A stretch of 49,251 nucleotides of DNA from Mangrovicoccus sp. HB161399 (GTDB taxonomy: Bacteria > Pseudomonadota > Alphaproteobacteria > Rhodobacterales > Rhodobacteraceae), in NCBI RefSeq assembly GCF_013184745.1, contig NZ_JAATVU010000043.1, forward strand, positions 1-49,251, read 5' to 3'. The position numbers and the translations under genes are program-made. Shown piece by piece: positions 17,366 through 25,138 of the stretch (positions are counted from its first letter, which is position 1; every line of letters begins with the position of its first letter). The notes beneath the pieces are model-generated. The model did not search any database. It was not told the DNA's origin and saw only the letters and a list, made by a program, of their open reading frames with translations.

Positions 17366-18253
17366 ATGACTAGCCTTTCGGTGACGCTTTTCGGCGCGGT
17401 GCGGGTGACGGACTCAGGTTCGGACATCGACATTGCGCGGTCTGCACAGACTTTGCTGTCCTATCTCCTGCTGAACCGGGGCGGGCCGATCGCCCGGGAG
17501 AAGCTCGCCGACACGCTCTGGCACGAGACCGGGCCGGAGAAGGCAAGGTCCCGGCTGTCCACCTCGCTATGGCGGCTGCGGCGGCAGCTGGGCCATCCCG
17601 GCGGCGAGGAGCTGGTCCAGGCGACCCCCTCGGGCGAGCTGCATCTCAGCCGGTCCGCCCGGCTATGGCTCGACGTGGCGGAATTCGAGACCGAGGCAAG
17701 GCGCTGCCTGGGCATCCCGGCGGCAGAGCTCGGCGGCGGGGACATCGCCACGCTGGAGCGCGTGCTCGGCCTCTTCGCGCGCGACCTCATGGAGGGCCAT
17801 TACGACGATTGGGTGCTGCTGGAGCGGACGCGGCTGAACGACCTGAAGGAGCAGTGCCTGGCGCATCTGATCCTGGCCAATCTCGAACATGGCCGCAACG
17901 AGCCCGCCATCCAGCATGGCCAGGCGCTTCTGGCGATCGATCCGCTGCGCGAGGAGGCGCACCGCTGGATCATGCTCGCCCAGGCGCGGCTGGGCCGGCC
18001 GCATCTGGTCCGCCGCCAGTTCGACGCCTGCCGCGACATCCTGCGCGAGGAACTCGGTGCCGAACCGGTGCGCGAGACCGTCGCGCTGCTGGAGCGGCTC
18101 GGCCGCCAGGGCTCCGCCGCCGCGGCGCTGCAGATGGACGCCTGCGGCTCAGGACACCGCCGCGACCTGCTGCGGCTGCGCCAGGCGGTCTCCGCGATGG
18201 AGATCCATCTCGGCGAGATCGCCGGACGTCTCGACCGCATGCTCGGCGACTGA
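17366..18253 (+). CDS. SARP-type transcriptional activator (winged helix + BTAD)
   Basis: A 295-residue regulator. Residues 1-95 form an OmpR-type winged-helix DNA-binding domain (LSVTLFGAVRV, then AREKLADTLWHETGPEKARS and LSTSLWRLRRQLG). From about residue 100 (LWLDVAEFETEA) runs the bacterial transcriptional activator domain (BTAD) with its helical repeats (LLERTRLNDLKEQ, DPLREEAHRWIMLAQARLGR). It has no ATPase domain, so it is a small SARP. AGAAGGTG before ATG fixes the start. It lies between the effector promoter and the structural-operon promoter, both of which carry SARP-like triple repeats, so it very probably controls both. It ends at a strong terminator, separating it from the structural operon. 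Confidence 0.88.
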   Translation: MTSLSVTLFGAVRVTDSGSDIDIARSAQTLLSYLLLNRGGPIAREKLADTLWHETGPEKARSRLSTSLWRLRRQLGHPGGEELVQATPSGELHLSRSARLWLDVAEFETEARRCLGIPAAELGGGDIATLERVLGLFARDLMEGHYDDWVLLERTRLNDLKEQCLAHLILANLEHGRNEPAIQHGQALLAIDPLREEAHRWIMLAQARLGRPHLVRRQFDACRDILREELGAEPVRETVALLERLGRQGSAAAALQMDACGSGHRRDLLRLRQAVSAMEIHLGEIAGRLDRMLGD

Positions 18254-18299
18254 CCCATCCCCTTCCGCCCTTGAGGGCCTTCCTCCGCTCCCGGCCAGG

Positions 18300-18328
18300 C
18301 CGTCCCCGCCGCGGGGGCGGTTTTTTTT
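18300..18328 (+). terminator. intrinsic terminator after the SARP gene
   Basis: An 8-bp GC-rich stem (18300-18307 with 18313-18320, one G-T pair) with a 5-base loop is followed by eight consecutive T residues. It isolates SARP transcription from the structural operon promoter that starts 17 bases further on. Confidence 0.9.
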
Positions 18329-18344
18329 GTCCGCCCGCCCGGCG

Positions 18345-18389
18345 GTGACCGGCCCGTGACGGCGCCGTGACCGGGGCGGCGCAGTCTGG
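18345..18389 (+). promoter_or_regulatory. SARP-type operator and promoter of the eCIS structural operon
   Basis: GTGACCGG (18345), GTGACGGC (18356) and GTGACCGG (18367) start exactly 11 bases apart. Seven bases after the third unit comes CAGTCTGG (18382-18389). The same motif, spacing and -10-like CAGTCT occur before the effector gene on the other strand. The predicted transcript starts near 18394, about 54 bases before the GTG start at 18448. Confidence 0.8.
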
Positions 18390-18447
18390 CGGCATGGGGG
18401 GACCGACTCGGCGCAGGCGCCGGGCGGGTCCCGGCAAGGGAGGCTGC

Positions 18448-18726
18448 GTGGACGAGGCGGATGCGACACTGGACGAGACCCGGCTTCCCGGCAGCACGTC
18501 ATTCCTCCTCCGCTGCCTGCCGACCGGCGCGCAGCCGGGCGAGGCAAGGCCGCGCTGGCGGATCCGGCTCCAGCACGTGGAGAGCGGCGAGGTCGAGCAT
18601 TGCGAGACCCTCGACGCGGTCGGCGACAGCCTCTGCCGCCGCGGCATCTGCCTGGAGCGCGCGGACGGGTCCGCGGGCGGCAGGCTGCGCGGATGCGTCC
18701 ACCGTCTCTGGCGCAAGGTGTTCTGA
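18448..18726 (+). CDS. small hypothetical protein, first gene of the eCIS operon
   Basis: A 92-residue protein of no recognised family. AAGGGAGG lies four bases before a GTG start, an unusually strong site, so the gene is probably real. The frame is open from 18367, but that part overlaps the promoter repeats and cannot be transcribed from the predicted start. The sequence has four cysteines (including CLPTGA, HCETLD and GICLERA) and an Arg-rich C-terminus, RGCVHRLWRKVF. Its stop overlaps the next ATG by one base, so it is translationally coupled to the cap protein. Its role in the particle is unknown. Confidence 0.65.
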   Translation: MDEADATLDETRLPGSTSFLLRCLPTGAQPGEARPRWRIRLQHVESGEVEHCETLDAVGDSLCRRGICLERADGSAGGRLRGCVHRLWRKVF

Positions 18727-19316
18727 TGGCTGATTTCTCTTCGGTATATTCGGTCGGCGAGTCGCTCGCCCAGTATTTCCGCAACATCTATCCGGCGGAG
18801 CTGCGCGCCGATCATCCCTGCCGCTTCGAGCTGGCCGGAAGCGCCGATTTCGCCCAGGCCCAGCCCTTCGACGAGACCACGGTCTCGATCTACCTCTACC
18901 GCATCCTGCCCGACCAGTACCTGCATCCGGCGGGCTCGTCGCTGCGCGAGGGCGAAGAGCCTCGGGCGATGCCGCTCGACCTGCATTTCATGGTCTCGGT
19001 CTGGGCCGACAACACTCATACCGAGCAGCTGCTGATGACCTGGGTGATGGCGCAGCTGCACTGGAACCCGGTGCTCGACCGCTCCACGCTGATGGAGACC
19101 GGCGGCTGGGATTCCTCGGAAACCGTGCAGATCAGCCCGTCGAACATCAGCCAGGAGGATCTGAGCCGCCTCTGGGACGTGTTCGAGCCCAAGTACCGGC
19201 TGTCCTCGACCTATGTCGCCCGGGTGATCCATGTCGATCCGCCGCCCGCGCCCGTGCGGCCGCCGGTGGTGTCGCGGCGGATGGCGCCCGGCACGCTGAC
19301 GGAGACGGGACGATGA
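18726..19316 (+). CDS. Pvc16/DUF4255 tail-terminator (cap) protein
   Basis: A 196-residue protein with the features of the DUF4255/Pvc16 N-terminal family: an N-terminal YSVGESLAQYFRNIYP helix, then strand-rich PFDETTVSIYLYRILPD and LDLHFMVSVWADNTHTEQLLMTWVMAQL. In Afp/PVC particles the Afp16/Pvc16 protein ends tube and sheath growth and caps the tail away from the baseplate. Here it opens the structural set rather than following the ATPase as in Afp. It overlaps the upstream stop by one base and the downstream start by four. Confidence 0.85.
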   Translation: MADFSSVYSVGESLAQYFRNIYPAELRADHPCRFELAGSADFAQAQPFDETTVSIYLYRILPDQYLHPAGSSLREGEEPRAMPLDLHFMVSVWADNTHTEQLLMTWVMAQLHWNPVLDRSTLMETGGWDSSETVQISPSNISQEDLSRLWDVFEPKYRLSSTYVARVIHVDPPPAPVRPPVVSRRMAPGTLTETGR

Positions 19317-20140
19317 GCCGGATCCGGGTCATGGAGACGCTCGACCGCCGGGCGCTGGCCGGGCTGCGGCTGGTCGACAGGACCACCGGCCTGCGCATCG
19401 AGGCGCCGCTGCGGATCACCCATCCCGCGCTGAAGATCGGCCGCAACCGCTCGGGCGACGCGGTGGTGCTGGACATCGTGCCGAGAACCGCGGCCGAGCG
19501 CGCGCTGGCCGCCCACCCGGCGGCCTTCGAGGCCCCGCCGGCGGCACCGCCGGCCGGATCGCTGAGCTTCGAGCTGCTGATCGAGGACCCTTCGGGCCGC
19601 TACCTGCCGCGGCGCTTCGCGCTGCGCCTGCCGCGGCGCCCGCCCTCGCCCGCCGACGCGGACCCGCTGCCCGCCGACCACCTGATGCGGCCGGTGGAGA
19701 TCGTGATGATGCCCGCCCCCGCCGCGCCGGTCGGCCCGAACTGGTCGGGACTGCGCGCCTCGCTGTCGCGCCAGGCCGCCGATCCGGCGGACCGGCCGCT
19801 GGCCGGAGCGCTCCTGCGGGTGCTGCGCCGCGCCGACGGCGCGGAGCTGGGCCAGGGCATCGCCGACCGCCGCGGAGAGGCCTTCGTGCCGATCGTCGGC
19901 ATCCCGGTCATCGACTTTTCCTCGGACGAGGATCCCGAAGCGGTGGGGCTGACCTCGGTCCCGGTGCGCCTCGAGATCCTGACCGAGCCTGCCGGACCCG
20001 CCTGGCCGCCGGATCCGGATGCCATCCTGGCCGACCCGCAGGGCTGGGGACCCGTCTCGGGCACCCTTCCCGAACCGTCCCTCCGAACCGGACGGATGAG
20101 CACCGAAAACCTCAGCCTCGTGCTGGCGCCATTGCCCTGA
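19313..20140 (+). CDS. eCIS accessory protein of unknown function
   Basis: A 275-residue protein I cannot assign. It is strand-rich and proline-rich. The second half (from DRPLAGALLRVLRRADGAEL to GIADRRGEAFVPIVG) has the look of a carboxypeptidase-regulatory-like or Ig-like beta-sandwich, with a turn pattern seen in surface decorations. It starts with a 4-base ATGA overlap on the cap gene and precedes the sheath gene by 14 bases, so it is made with the structural proteins. A position at the cap end or on the particle surface is possible; no catalytic motif is visible. Confidence 0.6.
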   Translation: MSRIRVMETLDRRALAGLRLVDRTTGLRIEAPLRITHPALKIGRNRSGDAVVLDIVPRTAAERALAAHPAAFEAPPAAPPAGSLSFELLIEDPSGRYLPRRFALRLPRRPPSPADADPLPADHLMRPVEIVMMPAPAAPVGPNWSGLRASLSRQAADPADRPLAGALLRVLRRADGAELGQGIADRRGEAFVPIVGIPVIDFSSDEDPEAVGLTSVPVRLEILTEPAGPAWPPDPDAILADPQGWGPVSGTLPEPSLRTGRMSTENLSLVLAPLP

Positions 20141-20154
20141 ACAGGAGAGCGAAC

Positions 20155-22218
20155 ATGCCGGAATACCTAGCCCCAGGCGTCTTCGTCGAGGAAACGAGTT
20201 TCCGAACGAAGTCGATACAGCCCGCCGGAACCTCCACCACCGCCTTCGTCGGCCCCACGCGGCGCGGCCCGCAGGGCGTCGCCTCGGACGTGATCACCAG
20301 CTTCGGCGAGTACGAGCGTATCTACGGCGGCTCCGCGCCGCTCGATTTCGGCTCGGGCGACGTTCCGAACTACATGGCCCATGCGGTGCGCGCCTATTTC
20401 GACAATGGCGGCGCGCGGCTCTACGTGGTGCGGGTGTTCAACGGTCCGGCCACCGAGATGGCCTCGGCCCGGGTGCCCGCGACCGGCGACCAGCGCGGCA
20501 CCTTCCGCGCGCGGATGCCCGGCAGCGGGTTGAACGGCGTGATCCGGCTGCGCCGCAAGATTGCCCCGGCCACCGCCCGCACGCTGGAGACGGCGCCGCA
20601 GGGATCGCTGGCCCGCGTCGCAGTTGCCAGCGCAGGCACCCCGGCCGAGGTCCGCACCCCGGACGGGCCCTTCGACCTTACCTCGGGCGCCGGGCTCGGC
20701 ATCCGCGTCAACGACGCGGCTCAGGTCAACGTCCTCTTCAATGCCGGGAACACCGCCGATCTCGCCGCGGTCACGCCTGCCGAGGTTGTCGCCGCGGTCA
20801 CCGCCGCAGCCATCCCCGGGCTGCTGGTGGAGGTCGACGGCAACCAGGTGGTCTTCACCACCGCCGATGCCGGCGCCACCCGCACGCTGCGCTTCGTCGG
20901 CGCGGTCTCGATCGCGCTCGGCATCAACGGGCCGCAGGTCACCGGCACGGATGCCATGACCGAGACCCTGTTCGAGAAGGGCGCCGCCTCCTGGACGGAT
21001 TCCGGCGGCAACACGCTGTCGCTCGATCCGCTTCCCGGCGACACCTCGCTGGTGACGCTGAACGTCGAGGCCGTCGATGCCGGCGGCATCCCCACGGTCT
21101 ACGAGAAGATCGGCTTCGGCGCCGCCCATCCGCGCAGCCTGGCGCTGGTGATGCCCGAAACCCCGTCCTCGCTCTCGGCGGCGATGGTGACCCCCTACTG
21201 GTTCGATCCGGCCGGCACGCCGACTGCGGCGCAGCTGCATGACGCGCTGTTCGCGGCGACCGATGCCGACGATCCCGACCTGGCGGTCTATGCCATGGCG
21301 GGCGGCGGCGACGGTTCCGCGCCTGTGGCGGCCGATGCCAGCCCGACCGATGCCTCGATCTCCTACGGCGACGCGCTGCTGGCGCTGGAAACCGTCGACG
21401 ACATCTCGATCATCGCCGCGCCGGGCAGCTCGACGCTGGACGCCACCGATGCCCAGGGCGTGCAGAACGCGCTGATCAGCCATGCCGAGCGGATGCGCTA
21501 CCGCATCGCGGTGCTCGACACCGACGAGGGCGTGAGCCCGGCGGAGGCACGCGACGTGCGGGCCCGCTTCGACAGCTCGCATGCGGCGCTCTACTACCCC
21601 TGGGTGATGGTGCCGAACCCGCTGGCGCGGCCCGGCGACGACAGCATCCCCAAGGAGCTGGCCCTGCCGCCCTCCGGCTTCATTTGCGGCATCTATGCCC
21701 GCAACGATTTCGAGAACGGCGTCTGGAAGGCCCCGGCCAACGAGGTGGTCCGCGGCGCGCTGCGCTTCGAGCGGGACATCAATACCGGCCAGCAGGAGGT
21801 GCTGAACCCCGAGGGCATCAACTGCCTGCGCAGCTTCTTCGGCCGCGGCAACCAGGTCTGGGGCGCGCGCACCATGTCCTCGGATCCGGAATGGGTCTAC
21901 GTGAACATCCGCCGCTATTTCAACTTCCTCGAGAAGTCGATCGACGACAGCACCCAATGGGCGGTGTTCGAGCCGAACGGCGAACGGCTCTGGGCCAACA
22001 TCCGCGAGACGGTGTCGTCCTTCCTCTACGGCCAGTGGCGGGCCGGGGCGCTGATGGGGTCCACCCCCGAGGCGGCCTATTTCGTGCGCTGCGACCGCTC
22101 CACCATGACCCAGGACGATTTCGACAACGGCCGGCTCATCTGCGAGATCGGCGTCGCCGCGCTCAAGCCCGCCGAATTCGTCATCTTCCGCATCGGCCAG
22201 AAAACGGCCGACAGCTAA
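20155..22218 (+). CDS. contractile tail sheath protein 1
   Basis: A 687-residue sheath subunit. The N-terminus, PEYLAPGVFVEETSFRTK, is the hallmark of phage and eCIS sheaths. The C-terminal part (LRFERDINTGQQEVLNPEGIN, DPEWVYVNIRRYFNFLEKSI, ERLWANIRETVSSFLYGQW) is the conserved sheath core that contacts neighbouring subunits and the tube. The variable middle (about 90-330) is an outward-facing insertion. AGGAGAG before ATG gives a strong start. Contraction of this sheath drives the inner tube through the target envelope. It pairs with the tube gene that follows after 12 bases. Confidence 0.95.
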   Translation: MPEYLAPGVFVEETSFRTKSIQPAGTSTTAFVGPTRRGPQGVASDVITSFGEYERIYGGSAPLDFGSGDVPNYMAHAVRAYFDNGGARLYVVRVFNGPATEMASARVPATGDQRGTFRARMPGSGLNGVIRLRRKIAPATARTLETAPQGSLARVAVASAGTPAEVRTPDGPFDLTSGAGLGIRVNDAAQVNVLFNAGNTADLAAVTPAEVVAAVTAAAIPGLLVEVDGNQVVFTTADAGATRTLRFVGAVSIALGINGPQVTGTDAMTETLFEKGAASWTDSGGNTLSLDPLPGDTSLVTLNVEAVDAGGIPTVYEKIGFGAAHPRSLALVMPETPSSLSAAMVTPYWFDPAGTPTAAQLHDALFAATDADDPDLAVYAMAGGGDGSAPVAADASPTDASISYGDALLALETVDDISIIAAPGSSTLDATDAQGVQNALISHAERMRYRIAVLDTDEGVSPAEARDVRARFDSSHAALYYPWVMVPNPLARPGDDSIPKELALPPSGFICGIYARNDFENGVWKAPANEVVRGALRFERDINTGQQEVLNPEGINCLRSFFGRGNQVWGARTMSSDPEWVYVNIRRYFNFLEKSIDDSTQWAVFEPNGERLWANIRETVSSFLYGQWRAGALMGSTPEAAYFVRCDRSTMTQDDFDNGRLICEIGVAALKPAEFVIFRIGQKTADS

Positions 22219-22230
22219 AGGAGCCTCGAC

Positions 22231-22689
22231 ATGGCAGACCGCAAGGGCAATCCCTACCACCCGTTCAACTTCGAGGTCGACGTGGATGGCGGCGGCATCG
22301 GGGCCGGCTTCGCCGAGTTCTCGGGCCTCGGCACCGAGTTCGAGGTCGCCGAGTACCGTTCCGGCACCGACAAGCGCAACGTCGTCCAGAAGGTCCCCGG
22401 CAAGTACAAGGTCTCGGACGTCACGCTGAAGCGCGGGGTGATCAACTCCGACAAGCTCTTCGCCTGGCTGAAGGCGCTGCAGGACGGCGACTTCGAGTCC
22501 GGCAAGCGCACCGTCACCGTGAAGATGCGCGACGAGGCGAACAAGAACGTGGTCCAGAGCTGGACCCTGATCGACGCCTTCCCGATCAAGTACACCGCGC
22601 CGACGCTGAACGCGAAGGGCGGCGGCGATGTCGCGATGGAGGAGCTGACGCTCGCCGTCACCGACATCCAGATGTCGCAGGAGGCCTGA
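22231..22689 (+). CDS. tail tube protein 1
   Basis: A 152-residue tube protein of the gp19/Hcp-like phage tube family. Typical segments are NPYHPFNFEVDVDG, AGFAEFSGLGTEFEVAEYR and VTLKRGVINSDKLFAWL. These build hexameric rings stacked into the inner tube that also carries cargo. AAAGGAG before ATG supports the start. It directly follows sheath 1, the usual sheath-tube order. A second, divergent tube gene lies at 24635. Confidence 0.95.
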   Translation: MADRKGNPYHPFNFEVDVDGGGIGAGFAEFSGLGTEFEVAEYRSGTDKRNVVQKVPGKYKVSDVTLKRGVINSDKLFAWLKALQDGDFESGKRTVTVKMRDEANKNVVQSWTLIDAFPIKYTAPTLNAKGGGDVAMEELTLAVTDIQMSQEA

Positions 22690-22697
22690 GGCATCCG

Positions 22698-24638
22698 ATG
22701 GTGGGGCTGGTCTTCGAAACGGCGAACCAGGGCAGGACGGCGGATCCGAACCGGATGGATGTCGCCGCCATCATCGGGCTGGCCGGGCTGCGCGCCCCGG
22801 CCGGCCTGCCCCTGCCCGACGGCCCGGCCCTCCATGAAAACGACGGCACCGGCACGGCGCGGCTCGACGGGCTCGGCCGGCCGGTGCCGAGCGCCGACGC
22901 CGTGCTGAACCGCCTGCGCCAGCGGCTGGAGGCCGAGGGCTGGGGGCCGCGGCTGGAGGCGACCGGCGGGCAGATCGCCGACATTCCGGTGCGGCTGCGC
23001 AGCTTCGACGAATTCGCCGCCATCTTCGCGGTGGCCGCCCGGCCCGACCGGCAGGCGGTGGTGCGGGGGCGGCCGCTTCCCGACCCCGTGACGGTCACGG
23101 CGGCAACCGCGCTGGCGGTGGTGAATGTCGACGGCACGGACCGGGAGATCGCGCTGCCGCCCGGCGGCATGGCGCGGGAGGATCTGCGCGCGGCCCTTCA
23201 GGCCGGGCTCGGCAGCGCGGCGGACGTGGCGCTGGAACCGGTGTCGGGCACGGGCTACGCCGCGCTGGCCTTCCGCCGCCGCGCCACCGGGCAGCCGGGC
23301 AGCCTGACGGTCTACGCCAATGACGCCCTCGGCTTCGCCGTGGCAGGACACGATGCCGCCGGGACCGCCGCCAGTCCGCTGGAACTGGCCGTGGCCGGCT
23401 TCTTCGAGGGCGGCGGCCGCGAGGCGGTGGTGATCCGCACGGGCGATCCGGCGCCGCTGGTCTGCAGCGCGGCCGAACGGCTGGCGGCGCTGCGGCTGGT
23501 GCTCGGCATCGGCGCGGATGCCCTGCCCGGGGCCGCGACGCTGGCGGATTGGCAGGGAGCGGCCCTGCCCGCGCTGGCCTCCTCGGCGATGGCCCAGGCC
23601 GACTGGCGCGGCTGCGCCGTGCTCAACGCGCTGCCCGACGTCACCCATGTCCTGTTCCCCGACCTGCCGGAACTGCTGCAGGAACTGGAGCCCGCCGCGC
23701 CGCAGCCCGTGCTGCCGGACCGGCCGCCCGAGGTCTTCGCGGTCTGCGCCGCCGACCCGGCCCCAGGCCAGGCGGGCGCGGCCGAGGCGCTCGCCCCGGC
23801 GCGGTCGGGCCTGGCCGGGCTGCAGGTCTGGTCCGCGCTCGCCCAGTGGCTGGATGTCCAGCTGCGCCGGATCTCCCCCGAGCTCATCTGCCTTCTCGCG
23901 CTGCCCCTGCCCGACCGCAGCGCTGCGGCCCGCCTGCCGGAGCTGCTCTCGTCGATGGCGCAGGGCAGCGGCGGCTTCGCGCGGCTGTCCTCCGACCGGG
24001 TGCAGGTGGTCTACCCTTGGGTGGTCTCGCCGCTCGCCCGCGGCTATCCCGGCACGGCGATGCCCGCCGACGGCCTTCTGGCCGGGATCATCGCCGGCTC
24101 GACGCTGGCACAGGGCGCCTGGCGCACCGTCGCGGGACGCGCCCTGCCGCGGGTCCTGTCCATCCTGCCGGATGCCCGTCCAGCCCCCGATCCCGATGCC
24201 GGCGCGCTGGCGCAGCTGACGCTGCTGGGCCGCCGCGCCCGCGGCTGGCAGGTGCTCAGCGACCGCAGCTTCACGCTGGAGACCGGCCCGGTGCAGGCGG
24301 GCGTGCGGCGGCTGATGGCGCTGGTGCTGCGCGCCGCGCGCCGCCAGGGCGAGCCGATGGTGTTCCGCGGCAACGGCGACCGGCTGGCAGCCGAGATCGC
24401 CTATGGTCTGGGCACGCTGCTGCGCCGGATCTGGCGCGAGGGCGCGCTGCGCGGCGCCACCGAGGCCGAGGCCTTCTCGGTCGTCTGCGACGGCTCGACC
24501 ATGTCGGCGGCCGACCGCGATGCCGGACGGCTGGTCGCGCAGGTCACCCTCGCCCCGGCCCAGTCGGTCGAAACCATGATCATCAGCCTCGCCGCGCGCG
24601 ACGACGGCGCGCTGGTGCCGGAAGGAGCCGCGCCATGA
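22698..24638 (+). CDS. contractile tail sheath protein 2 (divergent)
   Basis: A 646-residue second sheath-like protein. The C-terminal sheath core is recognisable: VQVVYPWVVSPLARGYPGTAMPADG, VLSDRSFTLETG, GVRRLMALVLRAARRQ and ETMIISLAARDDG. The N-terminal half lacks the PGV-VEE hallmark of sheath 1 and is Ala/Pro-rich. Multiple sheath types are known in eCIS (Afp2-4), where a minor one can form the baseplate-proximal ring. GAGG six bases before ATG at 22698 supports the start; the longer open frame upstream lies in other genes. It overlaps tube 2 by four bases. Confidence 0.88.
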   Translation: MVGLVFETANQGRTADPNRMDVAAIIGLAGLRAPAGLPLPDGPALHENDGTGTARLDGLGRPVPSADAVLNRLRQRLEAEGWGPRLEATGGQIADIPVRLRSFDEFAAIFAVAARPDRQAVVRGRPLPDPVTVTAATALAVVNVDGTDREIALPPGGMAREDLRAALQAGLGSAADVALEPVSGTGYAALAFRRRATGQPGSLTVYANDALGFAVAGHDAAGTAASPLELAVAGFFEGGGREAVVIRTGDPAPLVCSAAERLAALRLVLGIGADALPGAATLADWQGAALPALASSAMAQADWRGCAVLNALPDVTHVLFPDLPELLQELEPAAPQPVLPDRPPEVFAVCAADPAPGQAGAAEALAPARSGLAGLQVWSALAQWLDVQLRRISPELICLLALPLPDRSAAARLPELLSSMAQGSGGFARLSSDRVQVVYPWVVSPLARGYPGTAMPADGLLAGIIAGSTLAQGAWRTVAGRALPRVLSILPDARPAPDPDAGALAQLTLLGRRARGWQVLSDRSFTLETGPVQAGVRRLMALVLRAARRQGEPMVFRGNGDRLAAEIAYGLGTLLRRIWREGALRGATEAEAFSVVCDGSTMSAADRDAGRLVAQVTLAPAQSVETMIISLAARDDGALVPEGAAP

Positions 24639-25138
24639 GGGAATATTTCCACAGCTTCCGCTTCCGTGCCGATTTCTTCGATTCCGATCTCGGCAGCGGC
24701 GAGACCGGCAGCCCGCAGCAGGTGGCCGGCGCCGCCTTCTCGGGGTGCGAGGGGCTAGAGGCGTCGATGGAGAGCTTCGAGATCAAGGAGGGCGGCTGGA
24801 ACTACGGCACCCGCCAGCGTGCCGGGCGCACCAGCTTCGCCACCGTCGTTCTCAAGCGCGGCATGAGCGCGGACCGCGGACTGTGGCACTGGTTCGAGGC
24901 GGTGGCGGGCGGCAGCTATGCCTACCGGCTGAACGCGCTGATCACCGTGCTCGACCCCTCGCAGCCGGTCGACCACGCCACCGGCGTGCTGCAATGGGAG
25001 CTGCTGAACGCGCTGCCCGTCAAGTACAAGGCCGCCGGACTCGACGCCGCCTCATCGGAAATCGCCATCGAGGAGCTGCACCTGAACCACGAGGGGCTGA
25101 AGCTGCACCATCCGGCGGCAGCGGGAGGCGCGGCATGA
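24635..25138 (+). CDS. tail tube protein 2 (divergent)
   Basis: A 167-residue second tube protein of the gp19-like family, with FHSFRFRADFFD, FSGCEGLEASMESFEIKEGG, VVLKRGMSADRGLWHWFEAV and a C-terminal IAIEELHLNHEGL strand. Compared with tube 1 it is slightly longer and less charged. In eCIS a second tube protein usually joins the main tube to the spike hub near the baseplate (Afp5-like role). It is translationally coupled on both sides through ATGA overlaps with sheath 2 and the tube adaptor. Confidence 0.9.
   Translation: MREYFHSFRFRADFFDSDLGSGETGSPQQVAGAAFSGCEGLEASMESFEIKEGGWNYGTRQRAGRTSFATVVLKRGMSADRGLWHWFEAVAGGSYAYRLNALITVLDPSQPVDHATGVLQWELLNALPVKYKAAGLDAASSEIAIEELHLNHEGLKLHHPAAAGGAA

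Noticed and set aside
18367-18447. Upstream extension of the first structural-operon gene
   Set aside because: Its start codon is part of the third operator repeat; the GTG at 18448 has a near-perfect ribosome site.
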